Made by a program: the position numbers and the translations under genes. Below, piece by piece: positions 43,086 through 53,345 of a DNA stretch of 64,000 nt. The DNA is from Sacculina carcini (Eukaryota > Arthropoda > Thecostraca > Sacculinidae), in assembly GCA_916048095.2 (NCBI GenBank), contig OU696588.1, positions 7,246,501 through 7,310,500 on the forward strand. The letters run 5' to 3'. Under the pieces are notes generated by a model. That model saw only the letters and a list, made by a program, of their open reading frames with translations, was not told where the DNA came from and made no database searches. Position 1 is the first letter of the stretch, and each line of letters begins with the position of its first letter.

Positions 43086-46000
43086 TCAATACAGAGAGAG
43101 GTCAATATATACACACAGAGAAAGATAGATCAACACACACAGAGAAAGATAGATCAACACACACACACAGAGAGATGGTGCGGGAGTGTTGTTTCGTATG
43201 TGACAGCGAGTGGACGCTTATTTTAGTGCTCCTAAATATTTGAAGTTTTCAGGGTAATTTTGATAGATTTGAATTTTTTTTTGCTTAGGATGGAAGTATT
43301 GAGTGTGCTCGTCATTGGATGATTGACTGCTGCAATCATGATGCAACCACTGAAGCTGTAGGGGCGTGTAAAATGTGCTATTTTCCGTTGGGTTTGCTGA
43401 TTTTCTGACGATTTTGATTTACCATTGTTATACAATTGCAAATCAGACGAGGATGCAGTAGATGAAATTCAGGAAGTGTTCAGGCTTGGAAGGTACGAGA
43501 AGGGAGGAAAGAGGCCTCTGAAAGTAAATGTAACAGAGTTAGCTGTTGGTTAGTGTGTTGTTGGTCGTGATGTCGTGGAGCAGGCCTCTTGACGTTGTGT
43601 GCCGCGATAACGCTTATTGCCGATTCCAAACACAGTTGATTGTTGAAAATAAACGTATTGCGTCGTGATATTATATATAATGTTGCAGTTCCTAGCTCTG
43701 TTGTTCCTAAACCTATCTTCCCCGTTCTTCTCCGCACTCACTCCCTACATGGTGGCCTAGTCTGTATTCTCCAATGATCTAATCCATATTCACCTATTGT
43801 CCTATGTTCTATCCTCTGGTGTTGCTATATTCTGTTTCCGTCCTCCCTCTGAGCCTCTCCACTTCTCTAGTGAACCTCTCTACTGAACTTCTCCACTGAA
43901 CCTCTCTACTGAACTTGCCCAAGAATGGTGAAATGTCTGTGCTTTTATACTGCTAACTAGCGCCGCCTACTTCATTCTCCAGCTCCAAGCTGTACACGGC
44001 CTCATTAATTACGCACAGCTAGGTCATCACAATGCACTGCAACACGTACGTAGCCTAACATACTGGTGACAGTGATATATGTGTGTGTGCGTGTGCACGT
44101 GCTGCTCTGGTTTTCTTTTCCCACCATATTGTGGTTGCAGTAATGTGCGTGTGTGTATACGTGTGTGCAACCTATGCAGTTTTGTATTATAACCTACTAT
44201 GGTACTGATGTATAAGATTGTGTGTGTAAGCGTGCGACCACTGCTATGCTTCTCGTTGCCTAACGGTTAGGCACCTTTTTCACATAAGTAGGTTGTGGCG
44301 AATGGCAGAATGTATCTCAGCCAGAGCATGATATTCTGTTCTTGAGTAAATCCAGAACTCTGGCAATGGGAGGGCAGATAACTTTATTTTCATACCCCCA
44401 CCATTTGATATTTAAATGAGTACCTCTTGCGACTTCATATCAAGATGTGCACCTACCCCGTGTGCGAAAGGGTTTCTAATCCAGTTCAGGTGATAATTTT
44501 CAAGTTCAGGGTAATACTCCCTGAAGTAGCCTTGCAGATGAGATAGATGGGAGACAATGATGGCGGTGATTGTTTCACTTGATGTCATACATTCCTGGTG
44601 ATAAAATGGGATCATTTCAGTGACTCCTTCCTGGCATTTCGCTTCCCACAATGAAAGCTTGTGCATGAATGCACGTACTTTGTCCTGCACATTCAAAATG
44701 CATAATTCAAGGTCTTGCATGCTCTTGTTTAGTACATTTAGATGTTGGAATATGTCTGATAGGTATGCTAGCTTTAGCATCTATGATTGTCCTCAAAATA
44801 GATGCAAAGATCTTATTTATGTGATGAGAGAAAAACAGCTAACTCTCTCCGCAGTGCAAACACGATTGAAAACTGCCCCACGCGATAACCATCGCACTTC
44901 AGAGTGGAGCAATGAGCCATGAAAATCAGCCTCCATTTCGTGACAAAGGGCTTCAAAAAGTCTATCTTTCATAGGATGTGCTTTGACATAATTCACTGTT
45001 TTCACAACAACCTTCAGAACCTGATACAGTTCATCATCAATGCGTTTTGCAACAAGTGCCAGGCGGTGGAGCATGCAGTGTGTGCTGACGACGTTTGGGG
45101 CCTTTTCTTTTATGAAAGCAATGACTACATTGCGTTTGCCTGTCATGGCAGCGGCTCCGTCAGTACATACACCCACACAGCGTGACCAGTCAATGGAATT
45201 CTGTTCCATGTAGTCATCCAAAATCCGAAAAAATCCTTTCCAGTAGTTCTACCCGTCATGGCTTTGCAGAATAGTACGTCCTCAACAATTTTTTCCTCAC
45301 TGATAAATCCTATATACACAAGCAGCTGTGCTTTGTTTGCGACATCTGTGCTCTCGTCCAGTTGCAGTGCAAAGTATTCACTATTTTTAACTTGCTCCAA
45401 AAGTTGTACAGTGACGTCCTCGGCCATATAATCTATTCTTCTGCTCACAGTATTGTTTGATAGAGGTACCACATCAACCTGGTTGCCAGCACCCCTTCCA
45501 AATAACTCCTGAACAATGTCTCTGACTGCTGGTAACAAGAAGTTTTCTCCGATTGTGTGTGGTTTTTTGCCACGGGCAATACGAAGAGAAGCTAAGAATG
45601 ATGCTTTCAGTGCTCTGTCTGGAAGTGTGAATTTATGTCTGAATGTATTTGCTAGGCTAGTTACTGATGACTCTTGTCGTTTGAAGAAATCAATGTATTC
45701 AATCAATGTCATGTATATCAATGTATGTAATGTATCAATGTATGTATATCAATCAATATATGTAATATCAATGTATGTATATCAATCAATATATGTAATA
45801 TCAATGTATTCAAATGTAATCAATGTTGTGGCCTCAGTTGGATGTTTTTGTTGTAAATGTCTTTGTAGTTTCGATGGTTCCATCCCTTCATTGGAGAGTA
45901 TCTCTTGACAGATAACACACTTCGGGTACTCCACTCTATCGTTTTTTACCACAAAGGTAAACCCATATGCAATATATGAGGAGTTATACTTTCTGAGCTT

Positions 46001-49000
46001 CGGTTTTCTCTCCTTTGTACTCGAACCACTTCCTCCACTTGGTCTTGATGAAGGAGCAGTGGAAAGCTCATCAGTCGATTTTCGTTTTAAAAACTTTTCT
46101 ATCTTCAGTTTATCAAAGAAAGAGAACAGCTAAGAGTTACAGGATATTTAGGCAAATATCCCAAATACAGTTTTGTTAATTATCAATAATTCACTGCCGA
46201 TATACTGGCATTTTTATATTATAGCAGCATATAGCGAATTACATCTACGTACTCGTACAATGCGAATGTACAGCAGCCAGGCGGATGAGATAGCCAGAGG
46301 CTATTGTAATTGGGGCCAGACTGTTCAAACTGCCAGTCACAAGACACACGTTAATGACAGTTGGGGTGGCGAAGGATCGGAGTTGCTACGTCGTTATAAA
46401 TTCAAATTAACCCTTTAACCTCGGGGACTTTAAGACTTTTTACTCGCGCTAACTCGGGAGGTTTGGCGAGAAACACACAAAATAGCTTGTATTCACATAC
46501 TGATTATACTAGTGTGGTTTGAGCAGCAAATATGTCCAGGTTGTACAGTGTAAGGCATTGTCACCGATGGTACAGTGTAAGATATTGTTCTTCGTGTGGC
46601 TCAGGGAGATGCTTGCGCGTGTGTGCAGTGGTGCTGTACTGTATTGTGTTTGACGGGATTATGGGGGTTGGGGAGTGCTGCTTTGGATGTTAGAACGATT
46701 GTGTGGTGTGTATGCACGGATGTGAGTAATGTACGGAGTCAGTGGTGATTTGGCGCTCGGGCGGTGTGATCGATCATAGCGTTGTCGTGGCGTTTTTTGT
46801 TCGTCTGGTAATTGTTACGTGTATATATCTACTTTTCTTCAATATTTTCTATTTTTTTATTTATTTTCTATCATTACTCGATACTGCTTCTTCCATTACA
46901 ACTAGGAAATTCAATAAAGAGTGAGTACAAATGATATTATGTCCACAACCGACTCTTCCTCTTTGCATTGCAAAAAACCAGAAGCATCTAGATGCTATGG
47001 TTACCAAAACATCACAGGTTGAATGATGTACTATCATCGGTGTGCGTGGCGATCGGCTGCACCGGCACCTGGTTAAAGTGAAAGAAAACGGGTACCTTCT
47101 ATCCTCTCTCCTAAGGTTGGCGGGAGAAGTAGCGGACCCCCTAGGACCTTCTCAGGGACCTCCAGGGATCCGGGGACCCCAGTTTGGGAACCTCTGGCCT
47201 AACCTACTGTGGTGACAGTGATGTGTTTACGCTCCACTTTCTATCCTAACTTCTATCATATCCTATGTCACTTTCAATGCACAACATACAATATACAATG
47301 CACAAAACAATAAATGATTACTAAATAAAGATATAATAAGTTATATACAACACCGCATGAAATATATACATTGTTACAGTAAAATTCAGAAGCCAAATAT
47401 CAGCTGGTAATGTTCTGGAGAAAACAGGGAAGTTGGCAGAAATAGGGAAGTTCAAGAATGTTTGGGTCAGGGCGGATATGAATGAGGAGGAAAGGAAGAA
47501 ACTAAAGGAATTGTACCAGGAGACACAGGAAAAGAACAGTCGGCGTTCTGAGAGTGATAAGGAGACATTTTACTGGAGAGTGTTGGACGGAAAATTGAGA
47601 AAGTGGTACAAACCGACGCTGAGATAAGTAGATATACAGACATCGTCGTAAGTTTAGAAAGAGACTTGGGATTGAAGATTATGTACACGAACATCGATGG
47701 GCTTTTGTCATCAAAAATTGAGCTTGAAGATTACTTGAATGCAGCAAAGCCACATATAGTATGCATTACAGAAACCAAATTATCCCATGATATTGACGTA
47801 ATCTTGAGTGTTGGACGTTATGTTATGTTCAGGCGAGATAGAAGGGGTAAATTTGGGGGTGGTGTAGCAATGCTGGTTAGAAGGGATATGGATGTCGAAA
47901 GTATACATTACGAAAGAGGGAAAGCAGAATTATTGAGTGCAAGAATAGCAATTGAGACTCGTTGTAAGTTCGTATCAGTGCTTTATGTTCATCCAAAGAC
48001 TGGTTCCTGGACTCGAGATGAGTATGACGAGATGTTGATAGACGTGAAAGAAGATCTGGCAGATATCCTGAAACAGCATGGTGAGGTTATACTGATGGGA
48101 GACTTCAACTGCAAGGAGGTTGATTGGTAGAATATGGAGACTGCAGGCAGTGATCAATCATGGGGGAATATCCTGCTCAATTTGATGACCGACAATCTGA
48201 TGACCCAATGGGTTGACAAAACGAATAGGTATAGAGGCGACGACGAGCCATCTAGGTCACACTTAATGTTCACAAAACACCCTAAGGAAATATTGGAAAT
48301 TGAGTATAGAAGCACACTGGGGAAAAAGTGATCATATATTGCTAGAAATTAGAACAAATGACAATGTGCAAATAAAACCTGGAGATGCAGCACAACCAAA
48401 ATTTAATTACGGGAAATCGAATTTGCGCAGCATGAGAGCATAATTTGCTGAAGTTGATTGGAAGCAGTTACTGGAAGCAGATCATGTGCAGGAAAAGTAC
48501 AATATGTTTCTCGAGATATACTCACAATGTGTTGCAAAATATGTGCCATTGTATAAAGCTAGATACTCTGGCAAGAAGGATTGGTACAATAAGAAGTGTG
48601 AGACTGCCAGAGTGATCAAATAGAAGGCATGGAATAGAATGAGGAGAAGAAATACACAAAAAACCAAGAGAATAATTTAGAAGTGCACGTAATCATTATG
48701 TAAATGCGAGAAGGAGCGAGGAAAGGGAATATGAGAGGAGAATTGTGAGTAAGAGCAAGGAAGAGCCAAACATGTTTTAGAGCTTTTTGAATAAGAAAAT
48801 GAAGAATAGAGCAGTTATTGATAGGTTGAGAGTGGAGGTGATGTATCCGAGAAACCACAAGATATTTGTGAGGTAATGAATCAACAGTTCCAGTGTTTTC
48901 AACAAGAAAGATGATGCGTTCAAGTATACTGGAGCAGCCTCTCGATTGGGTCTGTCAGATATTAAGGCGGAACCTTCAGAAATTTGGAATCGATTGGGAA

Positions 49001-51558
49001 AATTAGAACCAAGAAAGGCCGCCGGTCCGGATGGTATTGCTTCTGTGGTGCTGAAGGAATGTAGGGAGCAACTGCTGGTACCCGTGTTTAATATCGTGCA
49101 CAGCAGTTTGAGTAGTGGAACCGTTCCGGATGAGTGGAAGTGTGCCCATATCCTTCCAATACATAAAGGAGGCAACAGGGAAGAGCCACTAAATTATAGA
49201 CCTGTGTCGTTAACGAGCGTGCTGTGTAAGATTGTAGAAGCTATAATCAAATACAAATGGATGCGTTATGTGGAAAAGAATGGGATTCTGAATGAAGCTC
49301 AGTTTGGTTTCAGGATCGGAAGAACGTGTTCAGCAAATCTGGTGAGCTTTTACTCCAGAGTTATAGATATAGTCCAAGAGAGAGACGGATGGGCAGACTG
49401 TGTCTATCTTGACTTGAGAAAGGCGTTTGATGAGGTCCCACATGGTAAGCTGATATGGACGATACAGCACGAAGGAGGGATTCATGGAAAGTTGCTTGAA
49501 TGGATGAGAAGATATTTACGTGGGCGTACAATGAGGACAATTGTGAAGGGATGCAAATCAACATGGAGAGAGGTTACAAGTGGGGTTCCCCAAGGCTCAG
49601 TGCTTGGACCGGTGATGTTCATACTGTATATTAACAGGATCACGGAAGGAGTTCAGTGTTATATGAACAAGTTTGCGGACGATGTAAAAATGTTGAAAAT
49701 AATTGTAGATGAGCACAGTGGTGAAGAGCTTCAAAAGAGACAGACAGAGTCTATAAATGGAGTGTGGACTGGGGTATGAGTTTTAATGATCAAAAATGTC
49801 GGGTAATGGAGGTAGCAAAAAGTAGGAATAGACCATCTGCAGCATATAAATTAGGAGGGCATATATTGAAAAAGGTTAATGTGGAAAATGATTTAGGAGT
49901 CACCGTGAACGAAGACCTATCGCCGGATAAACATGTAGGAAAAATAGTCAAGGCAATTATGAGGACAGTGAAAGAAATAAGGATCTCATTTAACTACTTA
50001 GATCTGGAGATGCTGAAAAATTTGAGAACAAGTATGGTGAGACCTAGGCTAGAATATGCTGTAGTAGTATGGACATCGCATAGGAAAAAACATGTTGATA
50101 AAAAAGAAAAAATTCAAAGATTATCAACGAAATGACTACAGGAGTTAAGAAATTTGGATTATGAAGAGAGGTTAGAGAAAATTGGGCTACCGACGCTGGA
50201 AAATAGAAGACGCAGAGGGGATCATATAGCTGCTTTTAGGTATAATATAGGCATGGAAGTAATAGATAGAGATGATTGGATAGTATGGAGTGAAATAAAC
50301 AGCAGGAAACACGCTAAACCCCTTAGGAAAACCAGAGCAGCTAGGGATATCAAGAAGTATAGTTTCCCGAATAGGACTGTATATGCATGGAATAACCTAG
50401 ATAGGGAAATTGTTCAATGTAGCTCATCTCCTGTATTATACAACTCGGTGAGTACACACACACACACCGAGATCAATATACACAGAGAGAGAGAGATCAA
50501 CACACACACAAACACACACATACAGAGATCAGCACACAGATCAACACACGCCACTAATGTAGATACAAGATTGCAGTTGTTGAGAAGCCGGCGAGAGAGT
50601 GTGTTCAATTTCAGCACGTGGACATAAAACAGTGTGAATGCAACCACTACACAAACACTGTCGCAGAATTTCTATAATATGAACAAACTGATAGCCAGTA
50701 GTTCCACATTGCCAAAATGGTTCAATGTGCTCGATTTGAGCGGTCTATTAATAAGCTCATCATATCATATTTAATAAGGCCCAGCATAATTGAGTAATTA
50801 GTACATCAGCAGGTGGCATTAAACACACACTGATCAAAGAACACGCACGGCCACATGTGATGCAGTAAAGAAACGGCTTCAGCTCACTTTTCGCAGCAGA
50901 GACTGATATCGTGGCACGGCAGAACAATATCCAGTTTCCAGTGGATCAGTTTACTGGCAGGGTCCACATGCGACGTGTTGAGACGATGTCGCACGAAGCA
51001 CGACGGAGCAAATTGCAGGCGACAGTCGTGTTTGAAGGCGGCGCGTCGAAGTCGGTGCATTTGGCACGCCGGAGCTCGTGAACTTGTGCTGATTCTATTC
51101 TCGCGCACGCTCGCCACCTCTCTAGCTATACGTTCCAAGTGTCTGTAGTCTGAAACACGAACGGTCATTATTATTAACAATGTCTTCTCATTGAACATTG
51201 TCCGGCGAGTCCGTACTGGACGGAAGTGTTGATCGTCCAACAATGACTCGAATATTATAATAAAGACGCAAATGGAACACTACCATACAATATTGACTAT
51301 CTTCTCACCACTGAGAATATCTTGGTCTGTGAAATTGCCGAGTGATTTGAAGGAGACAGTGCGCGCGAGGCCGCTGCATGAAAATTGCAGCCTGTGCTTG
51401 TGACAGCACTGAACACTGCATGTTCTTCTTGTACACGCAGGACACTTGTACTTGGCAGCAGCATCACAAACAACACAGCACGAACGCATTTCCGCCACTT
51501 GTTTCTGTTTCATATGACAATCCATCTGTGAGCAAACCACACGAGCCGACATTGCCAT
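41276..51558 (-). CDS. znhit6: BCD1/ZNHIT6-like box C/D snoRNP assembly protein, five exons
   Basis: Spliced minus-strand gene: exons 51558-51309, 51149-50888, 42962-42771, 42258-42113 and 41736-41276, 1,311 coding bases, 436 residues. Every intron is GT-AG and every junction keeps phase. Residues ~28-64 form a HIT-type zinc finger (CVVC, CPAC, TCSVQC, CHKHRLQFSC). The BCD1 signature follows: SFKSLGNF, then ILSDYRHLER restored across intron 1. Later come a QFAPSCFVRHRLNTSHVDPAS segment with LIHWKLDIVLP, a CAFIKHSSRSS strand, and RGTCIVEFPSLFVV. BCD1 proteins are nuclear factors that stabilise box C/D snoRNAs during snoRNP assembly. Exon 5 is a hydrophilic, poorly recognisable tail ending FGADLSSDPDEA. 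The first ATG is uncertain: four in-frame ATGs lie between 51558 and 51489, and CAG|ATGG at 51526 could be an acceptor. Intron 2 is packed with transposons. Confidence 0.85.
42113..42258 (-). CDS. znhit6: BCD1-like exon 4
   Basis: Codons NFKQVGLSWTLRAALRG and CIVEFPSLFVV are the hallmark C-terminal BCD1 block. The acceptor GTTCAAG is weak and lies downstream of a TG-rich stretch; the donor is GTGAGG. Confidence 0.75.
42771..42962 (-). CDS. znhit6: BCD1-like exon 3
   Basis: The acceptor TTGGCAG follows a long (TG)n tract. Codons VREDGRLRHVIVDML and LCAFIKHSSRSSSPG match the BCD1 region before the conserved EFP motif. The donor is the weaker GTTTGT. Confidence 0.75.
42965..43175. repeat. CA / GAGAGATCAA minisatellite (intron 2, left)
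   Basis: (CA)n blocks separated by GAGAGAGATCAA and GAGAAAGATAGATCAA. On the minus strand this is the TG-rich tract leading into the exon 3 acceptor. Confidence 0.9.
43176..44411. other. Intronic sequence, no gene recognised
   Basis: Short TG-rich near-repeats (CCTACTRTGGTRACAGTRATGTGTGTG) at 44055-44230. A related word occurs at 47203-47225, just outside the hAT terminus. Confidence 0.5.
44412..46130 (-). pseudogene. hAT-2 transposase (ZBED5-like), decayed
   Basis: Minus-strand remnant inside intron 2 of the BCD1-like gene. From the right: a BED-type finger (YPKCVICQEILSN ... LQRHLQQKHP, near 45870-45930); a short-period repeat that expanded within the gene (45705-45825); RGKKPHTIGENFLLPA; FALQLDESTDVANKAQLLVYIG; VCTDGAAAMTGKRN; THCMLHRLALV; HSEVRWLSRGAVFNRV; and LAYLSDIFQHLNVLNKSMQ, ending in WIRNPF. 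Frames break near 45240, 44840 and 44780. The hAT dimerisation C-terminus is missing. It is related to, but clearly different from, hAT-1. Confidence 0.85.
45705..45825. repeat. ATATCAATGTATGT minisatellite within hAT-2
   Basis: Irregular tandem repeats of TATATCAATCAATATATGTAA and TATCAATGTATG. Flanking coding sequence resumes on both sides. Confidence 0.8.
46131..47379. other. hAT-2 5' side and intronic sequence
   Basis: No gene recognised. It contains a hAT terminus ending at 47196. Confidence 0.5.
47160..47196 (-). mobile_element. hAT terminal sequence (probably hAT-2 5' end)
   Basis: On the minus strand the block starts CAGAGGTTCCCAAACTGGGG, a classic hAT terminal repeat. It sits upstream of the hAT-2 gene in the right orientation. 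The partner terminus was not found. Confidence 0.6.
47380..50451 (+). mobile_element. LINE-C, CR1/Rex-like non-LTR retrotransposon
   Basis: Plus-strand LINE remnant in intron 2, starting inside ORF1 and ending where ORF2 runs into a CA/GAGAGATCAA minisatellite at 50452. RT uses FADD rather than YADD, as in CR1/Rex1-type elements. The family differs from LINE-A/B, being purine- and A-rich in sense. Confidence 0.82.
47433..50451 (+). pseudogene. LINE-C ORF1 end and ORF2, broken
   Basis: The ORF1 C-terminus reads NVWVRADMNEEERKKLKEL and FYWRVLDGKLRKWY. The ORF2 endonuclease begins LKIMYTNIDGLLSSK with CITETKLS, FRRDRRGKFGGGVAMLV and LMGDFNCKEVDW, then a TAG at 48128. The linker is broken by several stops. 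RT from 48946 has KAAGPDGI, NYRPVSLTSVLCKIVE, YLDLRKAFDEVPH, SGVPQGSVLGPVMF and KFADDVKML. A frame change near 49770 leads to DWGMSFNDQKCRVMEV and the C-terminal KKYSFPNRTVYAWNNL typical of CR1/Rex elements. It is not functional. Confidence 0.85.
50452..50560. repeat. CA / GAGAGATCAA minisatellite (intron 2, right)
   Basis: Same composite unit as 42965-43175 (CACACACACCGAGATCAATATACACAGAGAGAGAGATCAAC). Confidence 0.85.
50561..50887. other. Intron 2 sequence next to exon 2
   Basis: Nothing recognisable apart from the splice donor at 50882-50887. Confidence 0.5.
50888..51149 (-). CDS. znhit6: BCD1-like exon 2
   Basis: Acceptor TGTTTCAG, first codons DYRHLERIAREVAS, last codons SLCCE plus two bases, donor GTGAGC. 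It carries the conserved PSCFVRHRLNTSHVD and IHWKLDIVLP segments. Confidence 0.85.
51309..51558 (-). CDS. znhit6: BCD1-like exon 1 (HIT zinc finger)
   Basis: Encodes MAMSARVVCSQ ... DQDILS plus one base, then donor G|GTGAGA. It holds the whole zinc finger. About 40 bases upstream lie a (TG)n tract and TATATAAATAAATG. Confidence 0.85.
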
Positions 51559-51825
51559 CAGCAAATTATCAACAAAACATTTATTTATATAGCACACACA
51601 CTCACACACACACATATACACGCGGTATGACAGATATAGACAAGTGGGAGAAAATTTAAATACAGACGACAATACACGGTAAAATGAGAGCGAAGATGAG
51701 AGCATTAACGAGTACATTAACGAAAAGGAAAGTGAAACTTTCAACTGAAAAACTACCATATAGTACGTAAACTGTAGCATGTAAACTAGTAAGCGTTACC
51801 GTCAACTTAGGTCATACACGTGACT
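51559..51825 (-). promoter_or_regulatory. Possible upstream region of the BCD1-like gene
   Basis: Contains a (CA)n tract (51591-51616) and TATATAAATAAATG on the minus strand, which could be a TATA-like element or a LINE 3' tail remnant (compare GTATTTCATACAGCGCAC tails elsewhere). It lies between the gene and LINE-D, which runs away from it. Confidence 0.3.
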
Positions 51826-52101
51826 AAACAACAACAACAAGGTCCTGGAGGTACTGGAGCTGCAACGTCTACGTCGTGGGACCACAATCCAATCTGGAGG
51901 CCAAACCGCAGCAACAACCCTTCCAGCCTCGTCAGAACGACGGGGCTGTCGAGCTCCTGGGATCAGCTTCGGTCACCCGGGTTCCAAAGCTATTTGTTCA
52001 GCTCCGTGCAACTGGCTCAAATCGTGACGCCACGCTACACATACACAAACAACAGACACAGTACCAACACCGCTCGCCTCACACTTTCATTTCCACGCAT
52101 G

Positions 52102-52893
52102 TAACCGTCTCCTGCGGGGGCGTCGAGATGTGACCCGCTCACGATCATTTCACGTATGCTCATACTCGCAGGAGACGTAGAACCACATCCAGGCCCGAGA
52201 CACACATACACCTGCCACATATGTACACAGCCACTCACAAAACGCCGACACACGAAAGGCTCAGTTCAGTGCAACTCCTGCATGAACTGGTGCCACACCA
52301 CATGCACTTCACTACACAACATCACACAATACACGAGCTCATTCATCTGCTCATCATGCACACCAAACTCAACAACACCTGCACGTACACCGACACTGGC
52401 ACATTCACCAACATCAGTCACCTCTGTTTCATCACCATCAACATCATCGCGGTCATCAACACCACCGACATCAACATCATTCCCAACTTCACATACAACT
52501 CGTTCATCCTCACACTCACCAACAACTTCGTCCTCCTCACAAGCATCACTATCACCATCAGCACCATCCTCACTATCATCACCATCAGTTCTGCCATCAT
52601 CACCACACTCACCACCACCACCACCTCCATCAACAACTCAACACCTCAACAACACTCTCACTCGCACAAACACCAACTTACACCGCACACACAACATCAA
52701 CATTCTCCAGCTCAACATCGACGGCATCAACACAAAAAAACACGAACTAACACACTTCCTCACACGACACTCCATTCACATAGCACTCATACAAGAAACA
52801 AAGTTACAACAGCACCACAAAACACCCACCTTTCACAATTACACCACCATCCGCCAAGACCGCACTAGCGGTCTTTCGCACTTTCGCATTTAG
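52102..52893 (+). pseudogene. LINE-D ORF: 2A-like motif, PHD finger, endonuclease start
   Basis: In-frame from 52105; first ATG 52156 (MLILAGDVEPHPGPR). LAGDVEPHPGP matches the D-V/I-E-x-N-P-G-P form of 2A peptides except for His in place of Asn. A PHD-type C4HC3 finger follows (CHICTQPL, CNSC, WCHTTC, FICSSC; residues ~18-70). Next is a Ser/Thr/Pro-rich linker of ~100 residues and the first part of an APE endonuclease (INILQLNIDGINTKKHEL, IALIQETKL). The frame then runs into the foreign insertion and stops at 52893. Confidence 0.8.
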
Positions 52894-53345
52894 CTTTCCA
52901 CTTTTAATTACATTTTGATGGTTATGCTCCGTTTTGCGAGCTTAGCCAAATCATATTAAGTCACGTTTGGTGGTTTGTTGTAAAAATGGTACCAGATCGT
53001 AGAGAGGGTGGAAAAATAGTACCAACTCGGAAAGAGGATAGAAAAGAAGGACTGGTGTATTTTCTTCCTTCAAAACTGCAAACAGAATTTGACCTTTTTT
53101 GAAGGAGGATATTTTTAGGTTACTTTATTGGTTATTAGGTTACTTTTTATGTTCAAGAACAAACATCAAACAAACCGTGTATTTCATACAGCGCACTAAT
53201 TAGCAAAGGCGTGATAAACATGTGATAAAGCGATACAAAAGTGATAATAACATTAAAACTCAAGTTTTTTAGGTTAGTTTTTCTAGAAAATAAAGTAACT
53301 TTTTTCTGATTTTTAGGTGACCTTTTTGACAGCCCTAGTCATCAC
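52868..53345. repeat. Foreign insertion in LINE-D endonuclease
   Basis: Unrelated sequence with lower A/C bias. Its right part matches 1240-1410 (TTTTTAGGTTA, ACTTTTTTCTGATTTTTAGGTGACC, TTTTTGACAGCCCTAGT). The interval 53160-53215 contains a LINE-type tail (AAACAAACCGTGTATTTCATACAGCGCAC) in reverse. The endonuclease residues that should flank it are missing, so a deletion accompanied it. Confidence 0.7.

Noticed and set aside
43173-43243. THAP-like start MVRECCFVCDSEW
   Set aside because: The cysteine spacing is too short and nothing after it fits a THAP domain.
46407-46440. piggyBac-like end (TTAA followed by CCCTTTAACC)
   Set aside because: The words occur close together, but no partner end or transposase was found.
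52221-52868. A long overlapping open frame of Thr/Ile/Asn repeats
   Set aside because: It is a shadow of the PHD-finger frame in A/C-rich sequence.
1340-53345. Telomeric TTAGG repeats
   Set aside because: TTAGG appears only as single words within a dispersed repeat, never as an array.
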